From NCBI GenBank assembly GCA_919902745.1, contig CAKKRN010000314.1, forward strand, positions 1 through 5,433: DNA of 5,433 nucleotides, given 5' to 3'. The position numbers were made by a program, and so were the translations under genes. Positions 5,345 to 5,433 of the stretch are shown here, one piece after another. Under the pieces are notes generated by a model. That model was not told where the DNA came from. It searched no databases and was given only the letters and a program-made list of their open reading frames with translations. This DNA comes from Syntrophaceae bacterium (lineage in GTDB: Bacteria; Desulfobacterota; Syntrophia; Syntrophales; UBA5619). How positions within the stretch are numbered: position 1 is the first letter of the stretch; every line of letters starts with the position of its first letter.

Positions 5345-5433
5345 TTAGATCAGCCTGTCGAGTACTCCCGAATGGCGCCGGTCATCCTTATTCTTGCCCT
5401 GGAAATTACTGGCCCTCACACCCACCAGCCGGA
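5345..5433 (-). CDS. dinB: C-terminal end of an upstream gene, probably DNA polymerase IV (DinB-like)
   Basis: The frame is open from the window edge to a TAA at 5347-5345 and encodes 28 residues, beginning RLVGVRASNFQ and ending SGVLDRLI. The hydrophobic-LxGVRxSN segment resembles the last beta strand of the little-finger domain of Y-family polymerases, which carry out translesion synthesis at the replication fork. The rest of the tail is basic and polar, and lacks the clamp-binding QxxLF-like peptide that often ends Pol IV. The gene lies in the same direction as the operon, but the promoter at 5239-5268 separates them. Seventy-odd bases follow before that promoter, with no clear hairpin-plus-T terminator. 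Only a short piece is visible, so the identity rests on one motif. Confidence 0.5.
   Translation of the reverse strand, partial: RLVGVRASNFQGKNKDDRRHSGVLDRLI

Noticed and set aside
1..5433. CRISPR array, tRNA, insertion sequence or attachment site
   Set aside because: I saw no direct repeat series, no tRNA-like cloverleaf and no transposase or terminal inverted repeats. Nearly all of the window is accounted for by protein genes.

Overview
The window is GC-rich and densely coded, and every supported gene is on the minus strand, so the map reads from right (5433) to left (1). The likely source is an anaerobic bacterium, probably a Desulfobacterota (former Deltaproteobacteria) syntroph or sulfate-reducer-like lineage. 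This rests on an oxygen-sensitive HgdC-type dehydratase activator, the DapL (aminotransferase) route to diaminopimelate with dapF next to dapL, and the general protein style. The lineage is inference; no rRNA or other marker is present.

Layout in transcription order: (i) the last 28 codons of a gene ending at 5345, whose tail resembles the C-terminus of a Y-family DNA polymerase (DinB-like); (ii) a short intergenic stretch with a near-consensus sigma-70 promoter (TTGACA, 18 bp, TATAGT) and a small palindrome touching the -35 box; (iii) a tight three-gene block made of an NADP-type short-chain dehydrogenase (SDR1, 5194-4430), a 2-hydroxyacyl-CoA dehydratase activator ATPase (4433-3651) and an NAD-type short-chain dehydrogenase (SDR2, 3658-2822), joined by 4- and 8-nt overlaps; (iv) a 114-nt gap; (v) a ThDP-dependent carboligase/lyase of the benzaldehyde lyase / 2-hydroxyacyl-CoA lyase type (2707-1010); (vi) dapF (979-149), then the start of dapL (149-1, cut by the window edge).

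No terminator is evident between SDR1 and dapL, so the whole run may be one transcript from the promoter near 5250, although an internal promoter in the 114-nt gap cannot be excluded. dapL and dapF catalyse consecutive steps, tetrahydrodipicolinate to LL-diaminopimelate to meso-diaminopimelate, for lysine and cell wall. The four upstream genes look like a catabolic or conversion module working on 2-hydroxyacyl compounds: a ThDP enzyme that makes or breaks a bond next to a 2-hydroxy or 2-oxo carbon, two dehydrogenases with apparently different cofactors, and the ATP-driven electron injector of a radical dehydratase. The dehydratase subunits themselves are absent. That orphan activator beside a lyase-type ThDP enzyme is the main point of interest. 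The joint pathway is inference.
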